NCBI GenBank assembly: GCA_019237945.1
Contig: JAFAOG010000568.1
Span: 1 to 50,590 of the forward strand
Reading direction: 5' to 3'
Length of the DNA: 50,590 nt
From: Deltaproteobacteria bacterium
Lineage (GTDB): Bacteria; Myxococcota_A; Polyangia; Haliangiales; Haliangiaceae
Part shown: piece after piece, positions 25,937 through 36,304 of the stretch
Numbering within the stretch: the first letter of the stretch is position 1
Layout: each line of letters starts with the position of its first letter
The notes under the pieces: model-generated
What the model was told of the DNA's origin: nothing
Seen by the model: only the letters and a program-made list of their open reading frames with translations
Database searches by the model: none
Program-made: the position numbers and the translations under genes

Positions 25937-26962
25937 ATGCTCCTCGCGCAAGACCAGCGGCTCGCACGGCGCGTCGGCACGATCGGCCTCGTCGTGATCG
26001 CGCTCGCGATCGCGTTCTTCGTCTTCGTCTACGACCGCATCGAGTGGGGGCGCCACGTCCGCGTGCGCGTGTACTTCCATTCGACGGGTGGCCTCGTCGA
26101 GGGCGCGCCGTTCGTCGTCGCGGGACGCGAGGTCGGCAAGGTCGAGGCGATCGTGCTCTCACCGCAGGGCGCGCCGACGCCTCTCCAGGGTGACGAGGGC
26201 GTCGAGGTGCGCGTCGCGATCGATGCCGACGATGCGGCCGGCCTTGTCCACGGCGACGTGTTCGTCGCATCGAAGGGGCCGCTGTCGGCGCGCTACCTCG
26301 AGCTGGGCCCGCCCGCGCCGGATGCGCCGCGCGTCGCGATCCACGAGAAGGACCAGCTGCTCGGCAGCGACCCGCCGACGCTCGACCGCGTGTTCCAGCG
26401 CACCTGGGACAACCTCACCACGCTCGGCGGGTTCCTCGACGAGATGCACCCCGAGATGGCCGAGCTGCGCACCCAGCTGACCGCGCTCCAGCAGACGCTG
26501 CACGAGGTCGCGCCCGACGTCGCGCTGCGCGCCGATATCGACGCGCTGATCGCCGAGGCCGGCCGCACGCGCGATGCGCTCGGTGGTCGCCCCGGTCTCG
26601 ACAGGAACAGCGCGCTGATCGATCACACGCGCGTGACGGTCACGCAGGCCCGCGCGATGGTCGCCGCGCTGCGCACGAAGGCCGATGCGCGCGGCGCCTC
26701 GCTCGCGGCGGTCAAGGCGCGCCTCGGCACGCGCGGCAGCGAGGCGATCGACAAGGTCGAGCTCGCGATCGATCGCGTCAAGGCCGTGCTCGACAAGGTC
26801 GACCCGCTGCTCGCCCAGGTCGACGCGATCCAGCAGCGCATCGCCCGAGGCGAGGGCTCGCTGCTCAAGCTGATGCACGATCCCGAGTTCCCCGAAGAGG
26901 CGAAGGAGCTCGGCAAGATCATGAAGCGCCAGCCCTGGAAGCTGATCGACCGCCCGCAGTAA
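25937..26962 (+). CDS. MlaD/MCE-domain protein, copy 2
   Basis: 341 residues. A transmembrane helix at about 12-32 (VGTIGLVVIALAIAFFVFVY) precedes an MCE domain (about 40-125) with GGLVEGAPFVVAGREVGKVEA and SKGPLSARYLELG. A long helical C-terminal part with heptad-like Leu/Ala spacing follows. It differs clearly from copy 1 (by eye well under half identical), so the two are old paralogs and may form a mixed hexamer or two separate machines. ATG follows the copy 1 stop directly. The glutathione transferase gene follows after 9 bp. Confidence 0.92.
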   Translation: MLLAQDQRLARRVGTIGLVVIALAIAFFVFVYDRIEWGRHVRVRVYFHSTGGLVEGAPFVVAGREVGKVEAIVLSPQGAPTPLQGDEGVEVRVAIDADDAAGLVHGDVFVASKGPLSARYLELGPPAPDAPRVAIHEKDQLLGSDPPTLDRVFQRTWDNLTTLGGFLDEMHPEMAELRTQLTALQQTLHEVAPDVALRADIDALIAEAGRTRDALGGRPGLDRNSALIDHTRVTVTQARAMVAALRTKADARGASLAAVKARLGTRGSEAIDKVELAIDRVKAVLDKVDPLLAQVDAIQQRIARGEGSLLKLMHDPEFPEEAKELGKIMKRQPWKLIDRPQ

Positions 26963-26971
26963 GGTCGGGCG

Positions 26972-27598
26972 ATGCTGACCGTGACGACGTACGACTGGGT
27001 TCCGCCGCCGCCGCGCGGCTTCGTGCGCGACCTGCGCGTTCGGTGGGCGCTCGAGGAGGCGAAGCTGCCGTATCGCGTGGCGACGGTGCCGTTCGTTCCG
27101 TTCAAGGAGCGCGGCGCCGAGCACCTCGCGCATCAGCCGTTCGGGCAAGTCCCGTGGCTCACCGACGGCGACACGACGGTGTTCGAGAGTGGCGCGATCC
27201 TGCTGCACATCGCGAAGAAGACCGGCACCGACACGAGCGATGTGATCGAGTGGGTGTTTGCCGCGCTCAACTCGGTCGAGATGCCGGTCGTGCCGTGGAC
27301 GATCTTCAAGTTCAGCAAGCTCGACGGCGAGGCCGTGAGCCAGGTCGACAACTTCCTCGATCTGCGTCTGCAGCGCATGGAGCCGGTGCTCGCGGCGCGC
27401 GAGTGGCTCACCGGTGCATTCACCGTCGCGGACATCCTGATGGCGGACGTGCTGCGCATCGTCGACCGGTTCGACGGGCTCGCGAAGTATCCGGCGTGCA
27501 AGGCGTACCTCGCGCGTGCGACGGCGCGGCCGGCGTTTGCGAAGGCGCACGGCGATCAGCTGGCGCACTTTGCCGCCGGCGACGCGAAGCGTAGCTAG
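26972..27598 (+). CDS. Glutathione S-transferase-like protein
   Basis: 208 residues. The N-terminal thioredoxin-like domain holds GQVPWL (cis-Pro loop) and [13 protein letters not shown] (glutathione gamma-Glu contact). The C-terminal part is all-helical ([21 protein letters not shown] with the N-capping box). Relatives conjugate or reduce electrophiles with glutathione; a Ser or Cys at the catalytic N-terminus is not obvious, as a PPPPRG stretch stands where it would be. It is transcribed after the two MCE genes and is convergent with an MlaF-like gene. The two stop codons share the palindrome CTAG (27595-27598). A role in lipid peroxide handling is only a guess. Confidence 0.87.
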   Translation: MLTVTTYDWVPPPPRGFVRDLRVRWALEEAKLPYRVATVPFVPFKERGAEHLAHQPFGQVPWLTDGDTTVFESGAILLHIAKKTGTDTSDVIEWVFAALNSVEMPVVPWTIFKFSKLDGEAVSQVDNFLDLRLQRMEPVLAAREWLTGAFTVADILMADVLRIVDRFDGLAKYPACKAYLARATARPAFAKAHGDQLAHFAAGDAKRS

Positions 27599-28356
27599 AA
27601 GCCGGGCGTCTCCATCGGGCCGCTCGACTGGCCGGTGATGAACTGCTGGACGATCGGATCGGGCGAGGCGCGCAGCTCGGCGGGCGTCGCGACGGCGTGG
27701 ACGATGCCCTGATACAGGAACGCGACGCGATCGGCGATGCCGAAGATCGAGGGGAGGTCGTGGGAGACGACGATCGCGGTGACGCCGAGCTTTTCGGCGA
27801 GCTCGCGGATCAGGCGGTCGATGCGGCGCGCGCTGACCGGGTCGAGGCCGGTCGTCGGCTCGTCGAACAGCACGACCTCGGGTGAGAGGGCGAGCGTGCG
27901 GGCGATCGCGGCGCGCTTGCGCATGCCGTCGGAGAGCTCGGCCGGGTAGCGCTCGGCGTACTCGTCCATGTAGACCTGGGCGAGGCGCTTCTTCGCTTCG
28001 ACGAGCGCGTCGGCGTGACGCAGCTTGCCGTGCTTGCGCAGGGGCAGGGCGACGTTCTCGGCGAGCGTCATCGAGTCGAACAGCGTCGAGGACTGGAACA
28101 CCATGCCGATGCGGCGGCGCAGCGGCTCGAATTCGCGCTCGCTGTAGTCGTCGACGCGCTGGCCGTCGAACCAGATCTCGCCGGCGTCGACGCGGAGCAG
28201 GCCGATCAGGTGCTTGATCGTGACGCTCTTGCCGACGCCCGAGGTGCCGATGATGAACATCACCTCGCCCTTGTTCACGGCGAGGTCCATACCCTCGAGC
28301 ACGGGCTTGGTGCCGAACGCCTTCGTGACGCCCTTGAACTCGATGTACGCGGCCAT
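27595..28356 (-). CDS. MlaF-like ABC transporter ATPase, copy 1
   Basis: 253 residues. Walker A is GTSGVGKS (37-44), the signature reads [14 protein letters not shown] and Walker B is [14 protein letters not shown], followed by the H-loop VVSHD. The variant LSDGM signature is typical of MlaF-type ATPases. It powers lipid transport by the permease encoded just upstream (1 bp overlap TGATG). The C-terminal tail ([21 protein letters not shown]) is the MlaF extension that clasps the neighbouring subunit. It is the last gene of the minus-strand run. Confidence 0.93.
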   Translation of the reverse strand: MAAYIEFKGVTKAFGTKPVLEGMDLAVNKGEVMFIIGTSGVGKSVTIKHLIGLLRVDAGEIWFDGQRVDDYSEREFEPLRRRIGMVFQSSTLFDSMTLAENVALPLRKHGKLRHADALVEAKKRLAQVYMDEYAERYPAELSDGMRKRAAIARTLALSPEVVLFDEPTTGLDPVSARRIDRLIRELAEKLGVTAIVVSHDLPSIFGIADRVAFLYQGIVHAVATPAELRASPDPIVQQFITGQSSGPMETPGF

Positions 28357-29165
28357 CAGAGGTCACCGCCGAACAGGAACAGCGCGCCCGCCGAGATCAC
28401 GAAATCGAGGACGATCACGGCGAACGAGCTGCCGATCACGGCGGCTGTCGTCGCCCAGCCAACGCCGTCGGAGCTGCCGCGCGCGCGCAGGCCGCAGAAG
28501 CCGGCGACGACCGGAATCGCGGCGCCGTAGGAGGTCGCCTTGATCAGCATCAGCGCGAGGTGGCGCGGGCGCAGCAGGTGGAGGTCGTAGAACAGGCTCG
28601 GGTTGACGCCGAACGAGTACTGCGCGGTCAGGCCACCGGCGGCGTACATCACGGTGCCGCCGAGCGTCGTCAGCATGTTCGTCATGACGACGCTCGCGAT
28701 GAAGCGCGGCACGATCAGGTAGTCGATCGGCAGCACGCCGCTCATGCGGAGCGCGTCGACCTGCTCGGTGACCTTCATCGACCCGATCTCGGCGGCGATG
28801 CCGGCGCCGACGCGCGTCGCGAGCATGAGGCCGGTCAGCGTCGCGCCGAAGTCGCTGACGATCAGCTTGATGTACTGCGAGCCGACCTGCGAGTAGTCGG
28901 CGATGCCGACGCGCTGCAGCTGCAGGCATGCCTCGTACGTCATCACCATGCCGATGAAGCCGAGCGTCACGATGATGAACACGACCGAGCGATTGCCGAC
29001 CGAGTACATCTGGCGCACGATCTCGCCGCGTGGTCGACCGCCTCGCCGGCCGCGGATGATGCCGGCGATCGTGCCGACGTAGACGAGCCATAGCTCGATC
29101 GCGGCGCGACTCGTGTCGACGAGCCCGCCTCCGATGCCTTCGATGAGCTTGCGCGGTCCCTTCAT
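28356..29165 (-). CDS. MlaE-like ABC permease, copy 1
   Basis: 269 residues with five to six hydrophobic segments. Family phrases are [39 protein letters not shown] (the EIG...TEQ interaction motif with the ATPase), [17 protein letters not shown] and [19 protein letters not shown] near the C-terminus. It forms the membrane channel of an MCE lipid transporter. ATG 29165 overlaps the upstream permease stop by 4 bp. Two permease genes side by side, both intact, suggest either a heterodimer in place of the usual MlaE homodimer, or two transporters. Confidence 0.92.
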   Translation of the reverse strand: MKGPRKLIEGIGGGLVDTSRAAIELWLVYVGTIAGIIRGRRGGRPRGEIVRQMYSVGNRSVVFIIVTLGFIGMVMTYEACLQLQRVGIADYSQVGSQYIKLIVSDFGATLTGLMLATRVGAGIAAEIGSMKVTEQVDALRMSGVLPIDYLIVPRFIASVVMTNMLTTLGGTVMYAAGGLTAQYSFGVNPSLFYDLHLLRPRHLALMLIKATSYGAAIPVVAGFCGLRARGSSDGVGWATTAAVIGSSFAVIVLDFVISAGALFLFGGDL

Positions 29166-29929
29166 CCGGTCGTGTAGGTGAGGAAGAAGTCGAGGAGCAT
29201 GATCGAGACGGCGGCCGCGACGACGGCTGCATTGACGGCCTTGCCGACGCCGACCGCGCCGCCGCGTACGGTCACGCCGAAGTAACAGCTCGTCACCGCG
29301 ATCGCGCCGCCGAAGGCGAGCGACTTGTAGACGCCGTGCAGGAAGTCGTACGGCTTCAAGTTGTCGGCGAAGCTGTGGAACATCGTCGCCCACTCGATGT
29401 CGAGCATCGCGCGCCCGACGATCGAGGCGCCCGTGAGCGCGACGAGGTCGCCGATCACGGTCAGGGCGACGAGCATGACCATCATCGAGATCACGCGCGG
29501 CACGACGAGGAAGCGCACCGGATCGATCGCGAGCGCCCGCAGGCCGTCGAGCTGCTCGGTGACGGTCATCGTCGCGAGCTCCGCCGTGTTGTTCGCGCCG
29601 ACGCGCCCCGAGAACATCAGCGCGATGAGAATCGGCCCGATCTCGCGGAGCACGGCGTAGCCCGCGCCCCAGCCGGCGAGCGCGTGCGCGCCGAACTTCT
29701 TCACGAACGGGCCGGTCTGCAGCGTCATCAGGCCGCCGGCGAAGAACGCGGTCAGCACGACGATCGGCACCGACCGGTTGCCCATCTTGTGGAGGTTCTT
29801 GAACAGCTCCTGGCGATCGACGCGCGGCGGAACGAACGAGCGCAGCACCTGCCAGGTGAGCAGCAGGATGCCGCCGACCTCCTCGGCGATGCGGATCGCG
29901 CCCGCGCCTACGTTCTCGATCCACTTCAC
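29162..29929 (-). CDS. MlaE-like ABC permease, copy 2
   Basis: 255 residues from GTG 29929 (GTGA overlap with the upstream ATPase). The N-terminal amphipathic helix ([20 protein letters not shown]) is followed by about five membrane segments. [21 protein letters not shown] stands where copy 1 has [18 protein letters not shown], keeping the TEQ ATPase-contact block but diverging before it. [20 protein letters not shown] and [19 protein letters not shown] are also family blocks. It has the same role as copy 1, but with divergence that fits a distinct partner. Confidence 0.92.
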   Translation of the reverse strand: MKWIENVGAGAIRIAEEVGGILLLTWQVLRSFVPPRVDRQELFKNLHKMGNRSVPIVVLTAFFAGGLMTLQTGPFVKKFGAHALAGWGAGYAVLREIGPILIALMFSGRVGANNTAELATMTVTEQLDGLRALAIDPVRFLVVPRVISMMVMLVALTVIGDLVALTGASIVGRAMLDIEWATMFHSFADNLKPYDFLHGVYKSLAFGGAIAVTSCYFGVTVRGGAVGVGKAVNAAVVAAAVSIMLLDFFLTYTTG

Positions 29930-30693
29930 GCGCGCTGCTCCTCCATGCGCAGCGGTCCCTCGAGCTCGCCGCGGACGAACTGACGCACGAGCGGGTCGGG
30001 CGCATCGCCGATCGTCGCCGCGGGGCCGCGGTAGAGGATGTGGCCGTGGTAGAGGAACGCGATCTCGTCGACGAACTTCGCAAGCGCCACGACGTCGGAC
30101 GATACCGCGAGCACGGTCGCGCCCGTGCGCTGCTGGTCGGCGGCGAGCAGGTCGTAGATCTTCTGCGTGGTGACCGGGTCGAGGCCCGCGGTCGGCTCGT
30201 CGTAGATCACGAGCTCGGCGTCGGCGACGGTCGCGCGCGCGATGCCCACGCGCTTGCGCATGCCGCCCGACAATTCGCCCGTCAGCTTGTGCTCGCTGCC
30301 CGCGAGGCCGACGGCGCGCAGCCGGGTCGCGACGCGCTCGGCGATCGCCTCGGGCGTCATGCCGCCGCGCTGGACGAGCGGGAACGCGACGTTCTCCTCG
30401 ACGCTCAGGAAGTCGAACAGGGCGTAGTTCTGGAACAGCATGCCGATCCGCCGGCGCAGCGCACCGAGCTGGACCTCGCGCTTGCCGACGACGCTCTCGC
30501 CGAGCGTCTCGATCTCCCCGCGATCCGGCTGCTCGAGCCCGCACACGAGCTTGCAGATGACGCTCTTGCCCGACGCGGCGGGGCCGATCAGGCCGAGCCG
30601 TCCGCCGCGCGGCACGTCGAGCGACACGCCGGCGAGCACGTCGCGCCGGCCGTAGTGCTTGTGCACGTCGCGCAGCCTTATCGCGGCTTGCAC
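29926..30693 (-). CDS. MlaF-like ABC transporter ATPase, copy 2
   Basis: 255 residues from GTG 30693. Walker A is GPAASGKS (37-44), the Q-loop is [12 protein letters not shown], the signature is [14 protein letters not shown] and Walker B is [33 protein letters not shown] is the MlaF-type C-terminal clasp. The start lies 16 bp inside the end of the TPR lipoprotein gene. The order ATPase 2, permease 2, permease 1, ATPase 1 is mirror-like, with the permeases in the middle. Each ATPase therefore lies beside one permease. Confidence 0.93.
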   Translation of the reverse strand: MQAAIRLRDVHKHYGRRDVLAGVSLDVPRGGRLGLIGPAASGKSVICKLVCGLEQPDRGEIETLGESVVGKREVQLGALRRRIGMLFQNYALFDFLSVEENVAFPLVQRGGMTPEAIAERVATRLRAVGLAGSEHKLTGELSGGMRKRVGIARATVADAELVIYDEPTAGLDPVTTQKIYDLLAADQQRTGATVLAVSSDVVALAKFVDEIAFLYHGHILYRGPAATIGDAPDPLVRQFVRGELEGPLRMEEQRA

Positions 30694-31684
30694 GGGTTTT
30701 CCTTCGCGAGGTACTTCGAGTCGGACTCGAGCTTCTCGAGATCGGCCATCGCGCGGCACGCGCCGGGTTGATCGCCGGCCTGGGCGAGCGTCACCGCGAG
30801 CTCGTACAGCGCGTCGTCGCGCAGGATCGACGCCGGATACAGCGACGGCAGCTTGCGAAACGCGTCGGCGGCGGCGGGGAGATCGTGGAGGTCGTCGCGC
30901 AGGATCTGACCGAGCAGCAGCTGGCCGTCGTCGAGCCAGATCGAGAAGTAGCTGCCGGCGCCGAACGCGACCTCGCGCGTCGCCTCGAGCGCACGCAGCC
31001 GCTCGACGGCGCCCTTCGGATCGCCGAGCTGCCGCGACAGGTTCGCGGACTTCCAGCGCGCGTCGTCGCGCAGGCCGCTCGTCGGATAGTCCGCCGGGAT
31101 GCGGTCGTAGAGAGCGCGCGCGGCAGGCAGGTTCGCGAGCTCGTGCTCGTCGAGCTCGGCGAGCGACCACACGAGGTTGTCGGCGATCTGCGTCTCGGCG
31201 AGCGGCGTCACGAGCTTGCCGATCTGATCGGCGAGCGCGCGCGCGTCGCGGCTGCGGCCGTCGTCGAGGAGCACACGCAGCGCATCGGCTGCGATCGGCT
31301 CGTCGGGCCAGTCGGTGACGCACTTCCACAGCGCGGTCCACGCGTCGACGGTCTTGCCGGCGGCGAGCAGCAGCGTGCCGGCGCGATACGTCGCCGTCGA
31401 GGCCGTCATCGGATCGTCGGTCTTGCCCGGCACGGCGAGGTACACGGCGACCGCCTCGGGCTTTCGATCGTGGCGCTCGAGGACCTCGCCCTCGCCGAGC
31501 AGCGCGTCGCTGCACGCGGCCGTCGCACGCCGTGCCGGCTTCAAGCGGCCGCACTTCTGCTGTGCGGCGCGATAGGCGGCGACCGCTCCATCGACGTCAC
31601 CGGCGTCGGCGCGCGTGTCGGCGGTGACCAGCTCCGGCAGCGTCGCCGGGGCCGAGCACGCCGCGAGCAGCACGAGCAGCGCTC

Positions 31685-31688
<4 letters not shown>
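30678..31688 (-). CDS. TPR-like repeat lipoprotein
   Basis: 336 residues from GTG 31688 (GTGA overlap with the threonine aldolase stop). The lipoprotein signal is [11 protein letters not shown] (lipid Cys 11). The rest is a run of helix-turn-helix units with tetratricopeptide-like spacing ([71 protein letters not shown]). TPR lipoproteins act as scaffolds; YfgL/BamD-like and polysaccharide-export partners are examples. Being the gene directly ahead of the MCE ABC genes, it could be an envelope partner of the transporter. That is inference. Confidence 0.85.
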
Positions 31689-32737
<1,049 letters not shown>

Positions 32738-32765
32738 GCGCCCGAACGTAGCACCGGACCCCGGC

Positions 32766-33224
<459 letters not shown>

Positions 33225-33269
33225 GCGCCGATGTTCGCTACGTCGCTTCGGCGGGGCCACTTTTTCCCC

Positions 33270-34328
33270 CTAGGGGAGGCTTCGCGCCCGCGCGACCGCG
33301 AGGTCGTGGAACGAGACCCAGGGCGTCAGCAGGCCCAGGAGGCCCATGCCCATGTACCAGAGCAGCTGCAGGAAGTAGTGCAGGTTGGCGAACGCGAACG
33401 CGGTCGCGTAGATCGGTAGGTCCTTGTTCGCGGCGCCCGGGATGTAGAGCGAGAGGCCGAGCACCGTGAACCACTGGAACTGGCCGAAGTTGCCGGGCGA
33501 GTTGGGCAGCATGATCCCGACGGCGACGATGCCCATCGTCGCGAGCGCACCGATAACGCTGAGGTGAAACGCGGGGTCGATCATGTGGAAGCCCTTCGCG
33601 AGCACCCATACGCCCAAGCCGTTCGCGAACCAGTACACGACGCTCCACACGACGAACACGGCGAGGTTCTTGCCGTCGTTGAGCACCTCGAAGCCGCGGA
33701 TCATGCTGACGAGCTTGTGCTCGATCGCCGTCGCGAGCTTCGGCGCGAGCCTCGGCAGCAGCGACAGGCGCAGGAAGAACGCGACCGTCGGCTGCGGCCG
33801 GCGCAGCGCGAGCAGCAAGAACACCATCGCGGCCGTGAACACGCCGAGTGCGACCCACGCCGTCGGCATCATCCAGTCGGGTGCGCTGGGGCCGCGCAGC
33901 GAGAAGCACGCGCCGAACACGAGCAGCGAGATGATCAGGCCGTCGACGATGCGCTCGACCGCGACGGTGCCGAGCGCCTGCGTGCCCGAGACGCCGCGCT
34001 GGCGCAGCAGGCCGGGCCGCACGAACTCGCCGAGCCGCGCCGGCAGCGCGAGGATCGCCATGAACCCAACCGACGAGATCGCGAGCAGCGGACCGGTCGG
34101 CAGCTTGACGCCGATCGGCGCGAGCAGGTTGTTCCAGCGCAGCGCGCGGCACAGGTGCACGACGAGCAACAGGCCGAGGTAGCCGCCGAGATACGGCGCG
34201 AAGTCGCCGAACGACAGCGCGTGCCACGCGTGCTCGAGCTGCGCGACCGTCTGGCCGTTCGGCCACACGAAGTAGACGCACAGCGCGAGCATGCCGAGCG
34301 AGAGCACGAGGTTGATCGCGAGCTTCAT
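33270..34328 (-). CDS. Flippase-like membrane protein (lysylphosphatidylglycerol synthase TM family)
   Basis: 352 residues, about eight or nine transmembrane segments. The AglD/MprF transmembrane-domain hallmarks are LCRALRWNNLLAPIG near residue 60, LPARLGEFVRPGLLRQRG, TVAVERIVDGLIISLL and IMLPNSPGNFGQFQWF. There is no C-terminal aminoacyl-transferase domain, so it is the flippase-only type that moves lipids or lipid-linked sugars across the inner membrane. Its start is 4 bp inside the stop of the CpsB-like gene, so they form a pair. The lipid cargo is unknown. Confidence 0.87.
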   Translation of the reverse strand: MKLAINLVLSLGMLALCVYFVWPNGQTVAQLEHAWHALSFGDFAPYLGGYLGLLLVVHLCRALRWNNLLAPIGVKLPTGPLLAISSVGFMAILALPARLGEFVRPGLLRQRGVSGTQALGTVAVERIVDGLIISLLVFGACFSLRGPSAPDWMMPTAWVALGVFTAAMVFLLLALRRPQPTVAFFLRLSLLPRLAPKLATAIEHKLVSMIRGFEVLNDGKNLAVFVVWSVVYWFANGLGVWVLAKGFHMIDPAFHLSVIGALATMGIVAVGIMLPNSPGNFGQFQWFTVLGLSLYIPGAANKDLPIYATAFAFANLHYFLQLLWYMGMGLLGLLTPWVSFHDLAVARARSLP

Positions 34329-35077
34329 ACGTCAGGGAGCTGGCCGGCGAGGATCGCACGAGGCGCGTGGTCGAACAGCCGGATGACCGCGGCATGGCCG
34401 AGTTTCTTGTCGATCCAGGCGAGCCCTTGCTGGGCTTGCTGGAGGTCGCCGACCTGGTGGGCGTCGGTCGCGACCGCGGCGACGAGCCCTTCCTCGAGCA
34501 GGTGACGCGCGGCCTTCATCTCGCGCTTGCCGTGGAACCCACCGACCGCCGCGAGGTCGACGACGAACGCGCAGTTGTTCCGCAGCTTGCGTGCGAGGTC
34601 GTCGTCGCCCCACAGCGCGTGATAGCGCTCGGGGTGCGCGAGCACCGGGACCTTGCCCGCCATCCGAAACTTGAACAGCTGATCGACCATCGTCGGCGGC
34701 ATCAGCGGCGGCGGGATCTCGACGAGGAACGCGTTGGTGCCGGCGTAGCTCGGGATCGCGTCCGCCGCGACGCGCTGGTAGAATACATCGTCCCACATGT
34801 TCTCGGCGGCGAGCCGGAGCGTCGGATGGCGCGGGTTGCGGAGGCGCTGGAGCGCGGCAAACGTCGCCTCGACGTCGTCCCATGAGGGCAGATACTGAGA
34901 CGCCTTCTGATGAGGGGTCACGCACTGCTCGGTGACCCCCAGCGCGGCGAGGCCGTCGAGCATGGCCAGAGCGGTGGCCTCGTCGGGAGCGCCGTCGTCA
35001 AGCCCGAACAGCACGTGGCTATGGAGATCGACGAAGCCCACCTGGGACGGCGGGTTTAGCGCAGCCTCCAGCGGCAT
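34325..35077 (-). CDS. CpsB/CapC-type tyrosine-protein phosphatase (PHP fold)
   Basis: 250 residues. The metal site of the PHP phosphatases is visible in order: VDLHSHVLFGLDDG (His19, His21), CVTPHQK, AAENMWDD, VLAHPERYHAL and VATDAHQVG. Family members (CpsB, YwqE, Wzb analogues) remove phosphate from tyrosines of bacterial tyrosine kinases that control capsule length, using Mn-like metals. No tyrosine kinase, Wzx or Wzy gene is in the window, so its partner must be elsewhere or different. It is cytoplasmic. It is divergent from the coiled-coil membrane protein (80 bp apart) and coupled to the flippase-like gene. Confidence 0.9.
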   Translation of the reverse strand: MPLEAALNPPSQVGFVDLHSHVLFGLDDGAPDEATALAMLDGLAALGVTEQCVTPHQKASQYLPSWDDVEATFAALQRLRNPRHPTLRLAAENMWDDVFYQRVAADAIPSYAGTNAFLVEIPPPLMPPTMVDQLFKFRMAGKVPVLAHPERYHALWGDDDLARKLRNNCAFVVDLAAVGGFHGKREMKAARHLLEEGLVAAVATDAHQVGDLQQAQQGLAWIDKKLGHAAVIRLFDHAPRAILAGQLPDV

Positions 35078-35091
35078 ACAACCGTCCGTGA

Positions 35092-35150
35092 TTGCTCGGC
35101 GTGATCGTGCGTGTTAGAGATCGAAGAGCCCGGGAAACCAGGGCTAAGGG
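35092..35150 (+). promoter_or_regulatory. Possible promoter and ribosome binding site of the coiled-coil membrane protein
   Basis: TTGCTC (35092-35097), 17 bp, TAGAGA (35115-35120), then the leader with AAGGG at 35146-35150, 7 nt ahead of the ATG at 35158. AGCCC (35127-35131) and GGGCT (35141-35145) could form a small leader hairpin just before the ribosome binding site. Confidence 0.38.
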
Positions 35151-35157
35151 ACGTTCC

Positions 35158-35937
35158 ATGGCACAGAGCGATAAGCGCGAGAATTCGGTCCTCTTCTCCC
35201 TGCGGGAGCTCCGTCAGATCGAGGAGAACCGCGTCCAGGAAGAGGAGCACGCGGTCCGCAGCGCCGAAGAGGCTCGCCGCATGGCCCGTGAGGCCGAGGA
35301 GCGCCGCAAGCGCGACGAAGAGGAAGCGAAGATCAAGGCCGAGCGCGATCACCAGCGCCAGATCGAAGAGGCGCGGGTCGCGGCCGAGCGCGAGGCGCGT
35401 ATGCGCGTCGAGTCGGCGGAGGCCGCCGAGCGTGCGCGCCAGCAGGCCGCTCTCGAGCAGCAGCGCCTCCAGCAGGAGATGGAGCTGCGCCGCGCCGAGG
35501 TCGCGAAGAAGCGCCCGACGTGGATGCTCGCCGTCACCGCGATGGCCGTGATCGGCATCGTGATCGCCGGCGTCGTCGGCGTCCGCGCGTATCAGCAGTC
35601 GCAAGAGGACTCGGAGAAGCGCCAGCAGGCCGAGCGCGAGAAAGAGGAGTACGGCAAGCAGGTCAAGGCTGCCCAGGAGCAGGTGGCCAAGGCGCAGCGC
35701 GACCTCGACGAGAACGCCGCGAAGCTCGACAAGGCGATCGCGGACGTCAGCGCGGCGCAGGACGCCGTCGCCCTCAAGGCCGCCCAGGCTCGCCTCCAGG
35801 AGCTGCAGCGCGAGCAGGCCGACATGCGGGCTCGCGTCGAGGCGGCCAAGCAGGCGGCTGCGAAGGCGGAGCGCGCGCGAGGCGTGCACGTCAGCCAGGA
35901 GTGCTTGAACAACCCGCTCGCGAAGGGCTGCCAGTAA
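35158..35937 (+). CDS. Single-span coiled-coil membrane protein, paralog A
   Basis: 259 residues. The N-terminal 118 are almost purely charged coiled coil (Glu/Arg/Ala), the span 121-143 is one transmembrane helix (WMLAVTAMAVIGIVIAGVVG), and 145-240 is a second coiled coil ending in CLNNPLAKGCQ with two cysteines. Lys/Arg before the helix (VAKKRPTW) predicts the long N-terminal coil in the cytoplasm and the second coil with the Cys pair in the periplasm. Shared wording with the gene at 36305 (EEARVAAEREARMRVE) proves paralogy. No known family or catalytic residue. A strong terminator follows the stop. Confidence 0.85.
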   Translation: MAQSDKRENSVLFSLRELRQIEENRVQEEEHAVRSAEEARRMAREAEERRKRDEEEAKIKAERDHQRQIEEARVAAEREARMRVESAEAAERARQQAALEQQRLQQEMELRRAEVAKKRPTWMLAVTAMAVIGIVIAGVVGVRAYQQSQEDSEKRQQAEREKEEYGKQVKAAQEQVAKAQRDLDENAAKLDKAIADVSAAQDAVALKAAQARLQELQREQADMRARVEAAKQAAAKAERARGVHVSQECLNNPLAKGCQ

Positions 35938-35962
35938 GCAGCGGTTCGCCCGGTGTGGGTAG

Positions 35963-35994
35963 CGGCGCCCCGGAGTGGGCGCCGTTTTCATTTT
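35963..35994 (+). terminator. Rho-independent terminator
   Basis: CGGCGCCC (35963-35970) pairs perfectly with GGGCGCCG (35977-35984), loop of 6, followed by TTTTCATTTT. It lies 25 bp after coiled-coil paralog A and separates it from the small lipoprotein. Confidence 0.85.
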
Positions 35995-36041
35995 CGGTCC
36001 GCCGGGCGCAAACGTTTGGCGGGTTGCGGTGTCTAACGATC

Positions 36042-36269
36042 GTGCGCTGCGTGCTGGTGCTGCTCGTGCTCGGGGCCTGTGGGCGCCCCGCGTCGGAGCT
36101 CGACAAGCTGCGCGCCGAGGTTCAGCGCGTGTCGGAGCGTGCGCACGCGGTGCTCGCAAGTGCGCATACCGACGAGGAGCTGCGCGCGGCGCGCCCGAGG
36201 CTGGTCGAGCTGCAGCTCGAGCTGGCCGACCTCAGCGACCGCATCGATCGGCTGCAATCGCCGCGCTGA
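36042..36269 (+). CDS. Small helical lipoprotein (75 aa)
   Basis: From GTG 36042. The lipoprotein signal is VRCVLVLLVLGAC (lipid Cys 13). The mature part is a single charged helical stretch (LDKLRAEVQRVSERAHAVL, VELQLELADLSDRIDRLQ) of coiled-coil type. It could pair with the periplasmic coil of the neighbouring membrane proteins; that is inference. The real start is the weak point; no ribosome binding site stands out. It ends 35 bp before coiled-coil paralog B. Confidence 0.62.
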   Translation: MRCVLVLLVLGACGRPASELDKLRAEVQRVSERAHAVLASAHTDEELRAARPRLVELQLELADLSDRIDRLQSPR

Positions 36270-36304
36270 CACCGTGTCTTCACCGCATGCAGGAAGCATC
36301 GGTG

